Source: an uncultured Collinsella sp. (GTDB lineage: Bacteria > Actinomycetota > Coriobacteriia > Coriobacteriales > Coriobacteriaceae). Taken from it: a stretch of 64,000 bases of DNA. Position numbers and translations under genes: made by a program. Below, in pieces: positions 51,239-59,469 of this stretch. The stretch covers positions 24,540-88,539 of the forward strand of contig CAAFGE010000031.1 in NCBI GenBank assembly GCA_900762355.1. Direction: 5' to 3'. Below the pieces are notes generated by a model, which was given only the letters and a program-made list of their open reading frames with translations, had not been told where the DNA came from and searched no databases. How positions within the stretch are numbered: position 1 is the first letter of the stretch; every line of letters begins with the position of its first letter.

Positions 51239-51979
51239 TTAGGCAAACATGACCTTGTCGAACGTATAGAAGCCGGGTTCGCGGGTGACGAGCTTCTGCG
51301 CGGCTGCCAAGGCGCCGTTGACAAAGATCTGACGGCTCGTGGCGCGGTGGGTGAGCGTGACCTCCTCGTCCTGGCCAAAGAAGCTCACCTCGTGCACGCC
51401 GGCGACGGTGCCGCCGCGCAGCGAGTGCATACCGATTTCCTTGGGATCGCGTGCTCCGCACATGCCCTCGCGGCCATAGACGGGGTGGTAGCCTGCCTCG
51501 GGCTCGGCTTCGACGACGGCGTCGAGCAGTAGCTTGGCAGTGCCGCTGGGGGCGTCGACCTTTTGGTTGTGGTGCGTCTCGACGATTTCGCAGTCAAAGC
51601 CGGGCAGCTCGCGTGTAGCCTGCGCTACCAGATGGCGCAGGGCTGCGATACCGATGGAGTAATTGCCCGAGTGCATAACGCGGGTGTTCTGGCCCAGCTC
51701 ACGCAGGCGGTCCATCTGCTCGGGGGTGTAGCCTGTGGTGCCTGAGACCAACGCCGCGCCCGTGCGCTCGACATAGGCGACGACGGCGTCGAAGGTCGCG
51801 ACGTTCGAGAAGTCGATGATGACGTCGGCAGCCGGTGCGTTCTCGAGCTCGCTCAAATCGAAGCCAATCTGGGCCACGATATCAAAAACGGGCTGCCCGG
51901 CGGCGTCGACAATGCCTTCGGCGGTAGTGCGGATGAGCGAGCCCATGCGGCCCGTTCCCATAATGACGGTCTTAATCAA
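51239..51979 (-). CDS. dapB: 4-hydroxy-tetrahydrodipicolinate reductase
   Basis: 246 residues. NAD(P)-binding start VIMGTGRMGSLIRTTAEG (GxGRMG). The family motif is DFSNVATFDAVVAYVERTGAALVSGTTGY, and the catalytic signature DCEIVETHHNQKVDAPSGTA carries the His pair and Lys. It reduces the DapA product in DAP/lysine synthesis. Its start overlaps the dapA-part stop by 8 bases, so translation is coupled. 39 bases separate it from dapH. Confidence 0.95.
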   Translation of the reverse strand: MIKTVIMGTGRMGSLIRTTAEGIVDAAGQPVFDIVAQIGFDLSELENAPAADVIIDFSNVATFDAVVAYVERTGAALVSGTTGYTPEQMDRLRELGQNTRVMHSGNYSIGIAALRHLVAQATRELPGFDCEIVETHHNQKVDAPSGTAKLLLDAVVEAEPEAGYHPVYGREGMCGARDPKEIGMHSLRGGTVAGVHEVSFFGQDEEVTLTHRATSRQIFVNGALAAAQKLVTREPGFYTFDKVMFA

Positions 51980-54281
51980 GTAGACCAGCTCCCTTCAGAG
52001 CATCGGTAAGTGCGGCTCGCGTGTCGTCTGCCATGGGGCACAGCGGCATACGGTAGTTTGCCTCGATCATGCCCATCTGGGCGAGCGCTTCCTTGACGGG
52101 GATGGGGTTGACCTCGCTAAAGAGGGCGTTGATGAGCGGCTGGCCGGCAATCTGGATATCGCGGGCGCGCGCTACGTCGCCGTCCAGATAAGCGCGGCAC
52201 ATGTCGTGTACAAGCTGCGGCTGCACGTCGGCCCACACGCTGATGGTGCCCGAAGCGCCCAGGCTCATGAGCGGCACGGTAAGTGCGTCCTCGCCCGAGT
52301 ACATGCGGAAATCGTCGGACAGCAGGTGGGCGATCTTGGCCGCGTAGGCGACGTTGCCCGAGGCCTCCTTGATGCCCATGATGTTGGGGTGCGCGGCTAG
52401 GCGCTCTACGTTGCGCTCGCTGATACCGCAGCCGCAGCGGCCGGGGATGTTGTACAGGATGCAGGGGATGTCAACGGCATCGGCGACGGTCTTAAAGTGC
52501 TGATAGATACCCTCTTCGTTGGACTTGTTGTAGTAGGGGGTAATGAGCAGCAGGCCGTCGGCTCCCAAGCCCTGGTAAGTAAGCGACTTGGTGAGCATGG
52601 TCTGCGTGGAGTTGGAGCCTGAGCCGGCGATGACGGGGACGCGTCCTGCAACATGCTTGACCACGGCGGCGACGACGGAGTTGTCCTCGTCATCGGTCAT
52701 CGTGGCGCTCTCGCCGGTGGTGCCCAGGGTGAGAATGGCGTCGGTGCCATTTTGCAAGTGGAAATCGATAAGGCGCTCGAGCGCGTCAAAGTCGACACTG
52801 CCGTCCTTTTTAAACGGCGTAACCAGGGCGACGATTGAGCCCTCGAGATTGCGGATGTCCATGTTCTTCTCCTTCGCCTCCGCGATCTGGATGCGTTTGT
52901 TCCATTGAGCTGCGACTGCCAGGCGCTCGTCTTGGGCGCGACGGCGGGCGCTTTCGGCGCGCGACTTGGCCAGCAGCTTTCGGCCGCACGGCAGCACGTC
53001 GAGCGTGGAAAAGTAATCGCCCGGGCGCTCGGCGCGGCGGATGAGGTCGGCCGCGCCATCGGGGCGCAGCAGGACCTCGGCGGAGCGCAGACGTCCGTTG
53101 TAGTTGTAGCCCATGGAGTAGCCATGCGCACCGGTATCGTGGATTACAAGCAGGTCACCCATGTCGATATGCGGCAGCTCGCGGTCGATGGCGAACTTGT
53201 CGTTGTTTTCGCACAGGTTGCCCGTGATATCGTACGTGTTCGTGACGGGAGCTGCGGACTTGTCGGGGCCACCCGGCTGGCCCATCACTGTAACGTGGTG
53301 GTAAGCGCCATACATGGCAGGACGAATGAGGTCGACGGCACTTGCGTCCACGCCGATATAGTCTTTGTAGATCCGCTTTTCGTGAATGGCCTTGGTGACC
53401 AGGCACCCGTAGGGGCCCATCATAAAGCGGCCCATCTCGGTGCAGATCGCCACATCGCCCATGCCGGCGGGAACCAGGATCTCGTCGTAGGCCGCGTGTA
53501 CACCCTCGCCGATGGCGTGGATGTCATTGGCCTGCTGCTCGGGCAGGTAGGGGATACCCACACCGCCGGACAGATTGATAAAGGCGACATGTGCACCGGT
53601 CTCGCGCTCCAGGCGCACGGCAAGTTCAAAGAGGATTCGCGCGAGCTTGGGGTAGTAATCGTTGGTGACGGTGTTGCTGGCAAGGAAGGCATGGATGCCA
53701 AAGTCCTCGGCGCCCTTGGCCTTGAGCATGCGGAAGGCATCAAAGAGCTGCTCGGTGGTCATGCCGTACTTGGAATCGCCCGGGTTGTCCATAATGCCGT
53801 TGGAAAGCTGGAACAGGCCGCCCGGGTTAAAACGGCAGCTCACCGTCTTGGGGATGGGTCCCGCGACGCGCTCGTAAAACTCAATGTGGCTGATATCGTC
53901 GAAGTTGACGATGGCGCCCAGCTTGTCGGCAAGCTCAAAGTCTGCCGCCGGCGTGTCGTTGGACGAGAACATGATGTCATGGCCGGTGATGCCCAGCGAG
54001 CGGGCGATCATGAGCTCGGTATAGCTCGAGCAATCGCAGCCGCAGCCGTATTCGTTGAGAATTGAGATAAGGGCCGGGTTGGGGTTGGCCTTGACGGCAA
54101 AGTACTCCTTAAACCCCGGGTTCCACGCAAAGGCGTCGCGCACTTCTTGCATGTTGCGGCGGATACCCGCCTCGTCGTATAGATGAAACGGCGTGGGGAA
54201 CTGCTCGACGATATGCTCGAGTGTCTCCTTGTCCACAAACGGCTGCTTGGCCGCATATGCCTCGTTGGGGGTCAATGCCAT
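51972..54281 (-). CDS. lysA-dapA: Fused diaminopimelate decarboxylase (LysA) and dihydrodipicolinate synthase (DapA)
   Basis: One open frame of 769 residues. Residues 1 to about 430 are LysA (fold-type III PLP): the Schiff-base Lys in KEYFAVKANPNP, NLSGGVGIPY, ICTEMGRFMMGPYG and GNLCENNDKF (catalytic Cys). A charged linker of about 40 residues follows. Residues 474-769 are DapA: TLGTTGESATM, catalytic Tyr in ILYNIPGRCGCG, and the Schiff-base Lys in IMGIKEASGN. Residue 474 is a Met (52862) with AAGGAG six bases upstream, so DapA could also be made alone. The pair are the last and first dedicated enzymes of lysine synthesis. Under a lysine riboswitch. Confidence 0.9.
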   Translation of the reverse strand: MALTPNEAYAAKQPFVDKETLEHIVEQFPTPFHLYDEAGIRRNMQEVRDAFAWNPGFKEYFAVKANPNPALISILNEYGCGCDCSSYTELMIARSLGITGHDIMFSSNDTPAADFELADKLGAIVNFDDISHIEFYERVAGPIPKTVSCRFNPGGLFQLSNGIMDNPGDSKYGMTTEQLFDAFRMLKAKGAEDFGIHAFLASNTVTNDYYPKLARILFELAVRLERETGAHVAFINLSGGVGIPYLPEQQANDIHAIGEGVHAAYDEILVPAGMGDVAICTEMGRFMMGPYGCLVTKAIHEKRIYKDYIGVDASAVDLIRPAMYGAYHHVTVMGQPGGPDKSAAPVTNTYDITGNLCENNDKFAIDRELPHIDMGDLLVIHDTGAHGYSMGYNYNGRLRSAEVLLRPDGAADLIRRAERPGDYFSTLDVLPCGRKLLAKSRAESARRRAQDERLAVAAQWNKRIQIAEAKEKNMDIRNLEGSIVALVTPFKKDGSVDFDALERLIDFHLQNGTDAILTLGTTGESATMTDDEDNSVVAAVVKHVAGRVPVIAGSGSNSTQTMLTKSLTYQGLGADGLLLITPYYNKSNEEGIYQHFKTVADAVDIPCILYNIPGRCGCGISERNVERLAAHPNIMGIKEASGNVAYAAKIAHLLSDDFRMYSGEDALTVPLMSLGASGTISVWADVQPQLVHDMCRAYLDGDVARARDIQIAGQPLINALFSEVNPIPVKEALAQMGMIEANYRMPLCPMADDTRAALTDALKGAGLLD

Positions 54282-54291
54282 GTCCCGTAAA

Positions 54292-54509
54292 CCTCGCTAT
54301 CCAGACGGCGCCATCTGCGCATCGAATCCGCATAGCGTGGACCCAATGTCCGGATAGCGCTCCCGCATTGCTGCAGACAGTCCTGCGAGTGTTTCCCGCA
54401 GGCCCACCAGGCTGTTCGTGCCCGAAAAACCCAGTTCGGCGGGTTTCGCCTCCCCGCGGGGTCAAAGTCTGCCGACTCGCCCGCGGCTCTTCGTGCCCGC
54501 GCCTCTATC
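54292..54509 (-). promoter_or_regulatory. Lysine riboswitch (L-box) with translational expression platform
   Basis: Aptamer about 54353-54509. On the minus strand it opens GATAGAGGCGCG and closes GAGCGCTATC (P1), with internal AGCCG, GCCGAACTGGG and GGACTGTC segments as in lysine riboswitches, and lies directly before lysA. Downstream, CGCTATCCGGAC (54359-54348) can pair with GTCTGGATAGCG (54306-54295), and CCACGCTAT (54340-54332) can pair with ATAGCGAGG (54300-54292), which contains the GAGG ribosome site. This suggests lysine-dependent hiding of the lysA start. Confidence 0.85.
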
Positions 54510-54659
54510 AAGTGGTAAAGACCCTACCACGTTGCACTTTACCAAACAAGAGTATTCGTATATAACGTTTAAAAAATGCAGCATCATGCTAGAAACGAGG
54601 GCGCCACAATCCTGCGTCACAATAGGTGACAACTGAGTTGCCCCATGAAAGGAATCCCC
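54510..54659. other. Divergent promoter region lysA / M20 peptidase
   Basis: With the riboswitch this is a 378-base gene-free stretch. It is AT-rich around 54555-54580 (TATATAACGTTT), the likely site of the lysA promoter. No further gene or repeat seen. Confidence 0.5.
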
Positions 54660-55847
54660 ATGACCGAGCTCCAAGAACTCCGTCGCTATCGTCGCGACCT
54701 GCATCGCATTCCGGAGCTCGACTTCGATCTTCCGCAAACTATCGCCTATATCGAGGGCGTGCTCGCTCCGCTTGCCTGCGAGGTGATCCATCCGTGCCCT
54801 AGTTGCGTGTGCGCTTTCTTCGACGCTGGCACGGGTGCCTCGCATGCCACGGCGATTCGTGCCGATATGGATGCGTTGCCTATTGCGGAGACGACGGGCG
54901 CCGCTTTTGCCTCGACGCATCCCGGCAAGATGCACGCGTGCGGCCACGACGGGCACATGGCTATGGCCCTCGCGGCGGCAACTTTTGTCGACCGTACGAT
55001 TCGTGAGCAGCCGGGCGTTATTAAGCGCAACGTGCTTTTTGTGTTCCAGCCGGCCGAGGAAACAACCGGTGGCGCTAAGACGGTATGCGAGAGCGGCGTG
55101 TTCGAGCGCTACGGGGTCGACCGCATCTTTGGCTTTCACGTGTGGCCCGATCTTCCTGCCGGTACGCTGGCGAGCTGTCCCGGTCCGCTGCTGGCGCGCT
55201 CGAGCGAGACGCACATTCATATCCATGGCACGAGCATCCATATCGCCAAGACCTACGGCGTTCCAGTCGAGGAATCACATGACGCAGCGCTGGCGGCGGC
55301 AAAGTTCCTGGTTGCCGAGCGCGAGCTGATGGACGAGCTGGGTGCCGATGAGCCCTGCATCGGTAAGTTTGGCCTGCTGCAGGCCGGCACCGTCTGCAAT
55401 GCGGTGGCGGGGGAGGCCCATGTTGCCGGTAGCTTGCGTGTGTTTACGGACGCCATGTTCGACCGTGCGCGCGAGGGCGTACGCCGTGCGCTCGACGAGG
55501 CGTGCACCGCAACGGGCTGTACGTACGATCTCGACTTTGCCGAGGGCTATCCGCCAGTCGATAACGACCCCGAGTTGTTTGCCCACATTGCGCCTGCCTT
55601 GCCCGAGCTGCAACTTGTGGACGAGCCGCTGTTAATTGCCGAGGACTTTGCTTTCTATCAGCGCCATCTGCCGGGCGTGTTCTTCTTGCTGGGCACGGGC
55701 GTGCCAGAAGGACAAGAAAACCCGATCGACGCTGATGACTGCCCAGCCTATGCGATGAGCGCTCTGCATACCGATACCATGCTCTTTGACGAGGAGATTC
55801 TTCTCAAAGGCCTCGATGTCTACAAACGATTGCTTTTGCTTGACTAA
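54660..55847 (+). CDS. M20-family amidohydrolase, probable N-acetyl-diaminopimelate deacetylase
   Basis: 395 residues from ATG 54660 (GAAAGGAATCCCC upstream). M20D metallopeptidase: RRDLHRIPELDFDLPQT at the start, RADMDALPIAETTGAAF, MHACGHDGHMAMALAAA (Cys/His ligands), VFQPAEETTGGAKT (catalytic Glu pair), FGFHVWPDLPAG (His), and a final ligand region LLIAEDFAFYQRHLPGVFFLLG. Hippurate-hydrolase-type family members include N-acetyl-L,L-DAP deacetylase. Divergent from lysA and close to dapH, so the deacetylation step of the acetylase DAP branch is the likely role. Confidence 0.87.
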   Translation: MTELQELRRYRRDLHRIPELDFDLPQTIAYIEGVLAPLACEVIHPCPSCVCAFFDAGTGASHATAIRADMDALPIAETTGAAFASTHPGKMHACGHDGHMAMALAAATFVDRTIREQPGVIKRNVLFVFQPAEETTGGAKTVCESGVFERYGVDRIFGFHVWPDLPAGTLASCPGPLLARSSETHIHIHGTSIHIAKTYGVPVEESHDAALAAAKFLVAERELMDELGADEPCIGKFGLLQAGTVCNAVAGEAHVAGSLRVFTDAMFDRAREGVRRALDEACTATGCTYDLDFAEGYPPVDNDPELFAHIAPALPELQLVDEPLLIAEDFAFYQRHLPGVFFLLGTGVPEGQENPIDADDCPAYAMSALHTDTMLFDEEILLKGLDVYKRLLLLD

Positions 55848-55892
55848 GGCGCAAAGGACTATTTGTTCTAGAAAACACGAACAAACGTACGA

Positions 55893-55938
55893 TATAATAG
55901 AGATGTAAGTCTATAGAAACGTTTGACGTTACTAACGT
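55893..55938 (+). promoter_or_regulatory. Promoter and dyad of higBA
   Basis: TATAAT at 55893-55898 and a perfect dyad ACGTTA-C-TAACGT at 55926-55938, 12 bases before higB. No consensus -35. The dyad is a candidate HigA autorepression site. Confidence 0.55.
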
Positions 55939-55949
55939 AAGGCGATACT

Positions 55950-56231
55950 ATGATTGCATCGTATAAAGATGAGGATACCGAACGCTTTGCCATGGGTGTG
56001 CGGGTCAGGAGGTTCGTGCCCTTTGAGCATGTTGCGTTGAGGAAGATTCGCCAACTGCAGGTTTGTGCTTCGCTTGATGATCTTCGCGTTCCACCGGGCA
56101 ACCGCCTGGAAGCTTTGAAGGGCGATCGTGCCGGTCAATATAGCATCCGTGTTAACGAGCGCTATCGGGTCTGTTTTGAGTGGAGACAGGAGATGGCTTG
56201 GAATGTCGAAATCGTCGATTATCACAAGTGA
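55950..56231 (+). CDS. higB: HigB-type toxin (RelE/ParE superfamily)
   Basis: 93 residues. Family text: LRKIRQLQVCASLDDLRVPPGNRLEALKGDRAGQYSIRVNERYRVCFEWR and a final VEIVDYHK, which match host-inhibition HigB/RelE mRNA interferases, including the conserved 'QySIRVNxRYRiCF' strand and the terminal 'DYH'. It cleaves mRNA on ribosomes. The toxin gene precedes the antitoxin gene, the order typical of higBA. The two genes overlap by 29 bases. Confidence 0.92.
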   Translation: MIASYKDEDTERFAMGVRVRRFVPFEHVALRKIRQLQVCASLDDLRVPPGNRLEALKGDRAGQYSIRVNERYRVCFEWRQEMAWNVEIVDYHK

Positions 56232-56544
56232 TGAGACTTCGGCCGATTTGCTGTCGCCGGTGACTCCTGGTGAGCTTCTCAAAGAGGAGTTTCTTGTTCC
56301 CATGGGCATTTCTCAATATCGCCTTGCGAAAGAGACTGGGATTCCGGCTCAGCGTATCGGGCAGATTGTCTTGGGAAAACGTCGCGTGACGGCCGACACC
56401 GACCTCCGTCTTTGCCGTTATTTTGGCCTGACGGATGGTTATTGGCTGCGCGCTCAGGTGGCGTTTGACCTTGAGGCCGAGAAAAGGCGGATCGAACCGG
56501 AACTCGACAAGATCGTTCCTGTTCAGCAGGCTATCGCACTGTAG
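56203..56544 (+). CDS. higA: HigA-type antitoxin (XRE-family addiction module antidote)
   Basis: 113 residues from ATG 56203, in a second frame inside the end of higB. HTH region: PVTPGELLKEEFLVPMGISQYRLAKETGIPAQRIGQIVLGKRRVTADTDLRLCRYFGLTDGYWLRAQVAFDLEAEKRR, diagnostic of HigA. It neutralises HigB and represses the operon. Slightly long N-terminus (SKSSIITSDETSADLLS) compared with the 100-residue standard. Confidence 0.92.
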   Translation: MSKSSIITSDETSADLLSPVTPGELLKEEFLVPMGISQYRLAKETGIPAQRIGQIVLGKRRVTADTDLRLCRYFGLTDGYWLRAQVAFDLEAEKRRIEPELDKIVPVQQAIAL

Positions 56545-56573
56545 TGCTCAAAGATGATGGGGGTGGCGCGGCG

Positions 56574-56897
56574 ATGAGGCGACGCCGACAGTCTGCCGTA
56601 TATAGTCCGGGTGGATGCGGGTGCGGTTTGCTGCTGCTTCCGGTTATTGCTGTGAGCATTGGCGTGATGTTTGCGCTTGCCGGGCTTGCCGCGGCGGCGC
56701 TCGTGCTGTTTATCACTGCCATCGGCGTGACGATTTGGCTCTGCCGCAATCGCGAGCAACGCCGTGCCGACGGTAAAACCAATGTCGGCTGGGTCGTCTT
56801 TCTGATCATTGCGTACCTGCTGAGTGCCAGCTACCTTGTTTTCTTTGTCCTGTTGATGATCAGTGCCTTTACCGGGGAATCCGTCACGGTGGGTTGA
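56574..56897 (+). CDS. Small membrane protein, three predicted helices
   Basis: 107 residues from ATG 56574 behind GGGGGTGG; GTG 56544, overlapping the higA stop, is possible. A basic N-terminus (MRRRRQS), then hydrophobic stretches at about 17-38, 40-60 and 78-100. The loop CRNREQRRADGKT is charged. No family recognised. Its closeness to higA suggests co-transcription. Confidence 0.5.
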   Translation: MRRRRQSAVYSPGGCGCGLLLLPVIAVSIGVMFALAGLAAAALVLFITAIGVTIWLCRNREQRRADGKTNVGWVVFLIIAYLLSASYLVFFVLLMISAFTGESVTVG

Positions 56898-57002
56898 TGC
56901 ACTGCCAGCAGACGGTCGCGCGCAGTGCGTTTGCTCGGCGTTTGGATAACTGCATTGGTCGTTTACCGCAGCCTTAGCTCTCAGCTAATGAATTCAAGTT
57001 CA

Positions 57003-57056
57003 ATCCTTCCTACGATGTGCTGTGTACCGGCACGGTAGCCGGATCGTAGGAAGGAT
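57003..57056 (+). promoter_or_regulatory. Hairpin that encloses a ribosome binding site
   Basis: 14-bp perfect arms ATCCTTCCTACGAT (57003-57016) and ATCGTAGGAAGGAT (57043-57056), with an inner CCGGC-N6-GCCGG helix. The 3' arm contains GGAAGG, the ribosome site of the next gene (ATG 57062). Confidence 0.75.
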
Positions 57057-57061
57057 GAATA

Positions 57062-57505
57062 ATGGCAAAAGAGGGAAAGAAGCCAATCGGCAAGATTGTC
57101 CTAGGCATCATCGTGGTGCTGGTTATTGTCGGTGCCGTGGGCTCTATGGGCGGCAACTCAACCGATTCGTCTGCGAGCGATTCGGCAAAACCTGCCGAGA
57201 CGACACGGCAGGCTGAGGAGCAAAAAGAACCGCAAGAACCGTATACCATTGCTGACGAGGCTGAAGACACTTCCAATCAGTTTACCTATAAGATCACGGG
57301 CACCCTGACCAATAACACGGACAAGGAAAAGAGCTACATTCAGATTGAATATGTTCTGTATGATGCCGATGGCAACCAGGTTGGAACGGCTCTTGCAAAC
57401 ACCAATCATCTGAAGGCGGGCGGCTCCTGGAAGTTTGAGGCGCTGGGTACGGTGTCTCCCGACCAGGTTGCTAGCTGGGAGCGTTCGGACGTAAGCGGTT
57501 TCTAG
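57062..57505 (+). CDS. Membrane-anchored FxLYD-domain protein
   Basis: 147 residues. One N-terminal transmembrane helix (IGKIVLGIIVVLVIVGAVGSMGG), then a Ser/Glu/Gln-rich linker to about residue 60. The C-terminal beta domain follows: FTYKITGTLTNNTDKEKSYIQIEYVLYDADGNQVGTALANTNHLKAGGSWKFEALG. This is the FxLYD pattern, with EYVLYDADG for the motif. Such domains sit on the outer face; function unknown. Translation is probably controlled by the hairpin that covers its ribosome site. Confidence 0.82.
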   Translation: MAKEGKKPIGKIVLGIIVVLVIVGAVGSMGGNSTDSSASDSAKPAETTRQAEEQKEPQEPYTIADEAEDTSNQFTYKITGTLTNNTDKEKSYIQIEYVLYDADGNQVGTALANTNHLKAGGSWKFEALGTVSPDQVASWERSDVSGF

Positions 57506-57537
57506 CATGTTGCATGCACTGGGGGAGGTGAAGTCGT

Positions 57538-57960
57538 ATGTCCGATAAAAAGCTGACCGAGGAGTTGCTCAATGAGCTTCTCGATGCGCCGAACATCGAT
57601 GGCTATATCAGGGAGCACGACTTTGCCGCCCCGTCGCTTTCGGACTACCTGAAGCAGCTACTGCAGGAAAAGGGCTTGGAGCGCTCGCGCGTGGTCCGTA
57701 TGGCTGATCTCAATGAGACCTTTGGCTATCAGATCTTTACCGGTGCGCGTCATCCGAGTCGCAATAAGGTGCTGCAGATTGCCTTTGCGATGGCGCTGAC
57801 GCTCAAAGAGACCAACCGTGCGCTGACGGCTGCCGGGGTAAGCGTCCTTAACTGCAAGGACCGCCGCGATGCGATTATCATCTTTTGCATCGATCGCGGG
57901 TGCAGCCTCCAAAAGGTCAACGAGGAGCTGTATCGCTTTGGCGAGGAGACGGTGAGTTAG
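57538..57960 (+). CDS. Small HTH-like protein, probable partner of the downstream kinase
   Basis: 140 residues, ATG 57538 behind GGGGGAGGTG. SLSDYLKQLLQEKGLERSRVVRMADLNETFGYQIFTGARHPSRNKVLQIAFAMALTLKETNRALTAAGVSVL reads like an XRE helix-turn-helix (residues 35-105) with weak conservation. Cys117 and Cys123 lie near the end (IFCIDRGCSLQK). Similar small HTH proteins are found beside serine/threonine kinase genes in anaerobes, as here (98 bases). A phosphorylation target or regulator role is inferred. Confidence 0.6.
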   Translation: MSDKKLTEELLNELLDAPNIDGYIREHDFAAPSLSDYLKQLLQEKGLERSRVVRMADLNETFGYQIFTGARHPSRNKVLQIAFAMALTLKETNRALTAAGVSVLNCKDRRDAIIIFCIDRGCSLQKVNEELYRFGEETVS

Positions 57961-58058
57961 CGGCTGATATCTGAGCCGGCGGAGCTGTCGAACAGCGATG
58001 CAAACGAACGGGGTGCGGATGCCATGGGGTGTCTGCGCCCTGCGCTATGATGGAGGCT

Positions 58059-59432
58059 ATGGATACTCAGACCCCAACATATTCCAATGACGAGCTGACC
58101 GCAGCGCTTGCCGAGCACCTGGCGTCGCTCGATCGCGACGACAGCTATCGCGTGGAGCGTGTACTTAAGCGCTCGTCCGTTGAAACAACCGAGCTCGTGT
58201 ACTTTGAAGGAACCGGCGGTGGTTCGCTCGGCCCCTTTGTCCGCAAACGCATCGATGCTTCGGCTCAAATCGGCGGGGCATACGAGCGTCTGTTTGCCGC
58301 CCAGCGGGCAGGCAGACGTTTTGAGCACTTGCCCAGAATCGTCGATTGCCGTCGTGTGGGCGATGAGCTCAACGTGGTTATGGAATACATCGAAGGGGAG
58401 ACACTCGGGGCGCTGGTGGACCGTCTGGGAGCCACTCCCGATTATGCGCGTGAATTGTATCCTGCCCTATGCGATGCCGTGGGCGAGCTCCACGCCGGTT
58501 TTGCAATGGCGGGGGAGACGCCGGCGCCGGTGATCCATCGCGACCTCAAGCCGTCGAATATCATCGTGACAGGTGCCAACTATACGCTTGATGACGGCCT
58601 GACATTTTCATCGCTGGTGATTATCGACTTGGGGATCGCCCGCGTATGGCGCGATGGCGCCGATGCCGACACCGTCAAGTTTGGCACGCGACCCTATGCG
58701 CCGCCCGAGCAGTACGGGTTTGGGCAGACGAGCGTGCGCAGCGATGTCTACGCACTTGGCGCCCTGTTGTTCTTCTGCTTGACGGGAGTCGACCCTAAAC
58801 CAGGGCTCGACATGCGCGAGCAATGCGAGGCGCGCGGCATTCCCACTCCGCTTGCCGATGCCGTCTGCATGTCGATGGCGCTCGACCCGGCCAAGCGTTT
58901 TGCGAGTGCGGAAGCGTTGGGACGGGCGACGCGCGCGGCATACGATCTGAGTCGCCCCGTGCGGCCTCCTGCGCCTGTCCGTACTCCGGCCTCGGAGACG
59001 GTGTTGACGCCCCAAGGGCCCCGAAACCCCGCAGGGCTTCCTAGGCCCGCCGCCTCCGCTGCATGTGGTCTGCTCTCTCGCGTTCCGGAGTCTCTGGGGC
59101 GCATTTGGAATACGCTCGTCTGCTTCTCGCTGCTTGTGTTCTTTGTCGGAAGTCACTTTGCCGTCTTTCACCCCACCGGAGCAAACCAAAGCTACCCGAC
59201 GTGGCTTCTCATAATCGAGTATTTTTTCTTTGTCGATGGCCTTATGGTGCTTATGCATTTTGCGCTGTTCGATAAGCGCCGTCTTCGTCGGCGATTCGCA
59301 CTGCTCGACAGCTATCGCGGCAAGAAACTCGCGAAACTCTGGCTCAAGGCATTGGGTGTGCTGCTCCTATGCATGATCGTCATAGTCGCGGTTGCCAATG
59401 CGACCGGCGTCGTCGATACCTCCGCAACCTAA
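58059..59432 (+). CDS. Membrane-anchored serine/threonine protein kinase
   Basis: 457 residues from ATG 58059; GTG 58029 is an alternative, and the ribosome site (GGAGG) is very close. Eukaryotic-type kinase: the nucleotide region is degenerate, then VMEYIEGETLGALVDRLG, the catalytic loop PVIHRDLKPSNIIV (Asp in HRD), VIIDLGIARVW in place of DFG (DLG), and FGTRPYAPPEQYGFGQTSVRSDVYALG (activation and APE-like segment). Two transmembrane helices near the C-terminus (about 355-375 and 435-455) follow a Pro-rich linker. No PASTA repeats, so it is not the usual PknB. The sensing signal is unknown. Confidence 0.87.
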   Translation: MDTQTPTYSNDELTAALAEHLASLDRDDSYRVERVLKRSSVETTELVYFEGTGGGSLGPFVRKRIDASAQIGGAYERLFAAQRAGRRFEHLPRIVDCRRVGDELNVVMEYIEGETLGALVDRLGATPDYARELYPALCDAVGELHAGFAMAGETPAPVIHRDLKPSNIIVTGANYTLDDGLTFSSLVIIDLGIARVWRDGADADTVKFGTRPYAPPEQYGFGQTSVRSDVYALGALLFFCLTGVDPKPGLDMREQCEARGIPTPLADAVCMSMALDPAKRFASAEALGRATRAAYDLSRPVRPPAPVRTPASETVLTPQGPRNPAGLPRPAASAACGLLSRVPESLGRIWNTLVCFSLLVFFVGSHFAVFHPTGANQSYPTWLLIIEYFFFVDGLMVLMHFALFDKRRLRRRFALLDSYRGKKLAKLWLKALGVLLLCMIVIVAVANATGVVDTSAT

Positions 59433-59436
59433 AAGA

Positions 59437-59459
59437 AAAGGGCCCCATTGGGGCCCTTT
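59437..59459. terminator. Bidirectional terminator
   Basis: AAAGGGCCCC-ATT-GGGGCCCTTT, between the convergent kinase and murein-hydrolase genes. Confidence 0.85.
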
Positions 59460-59469
59460 GCAGTTGCAC

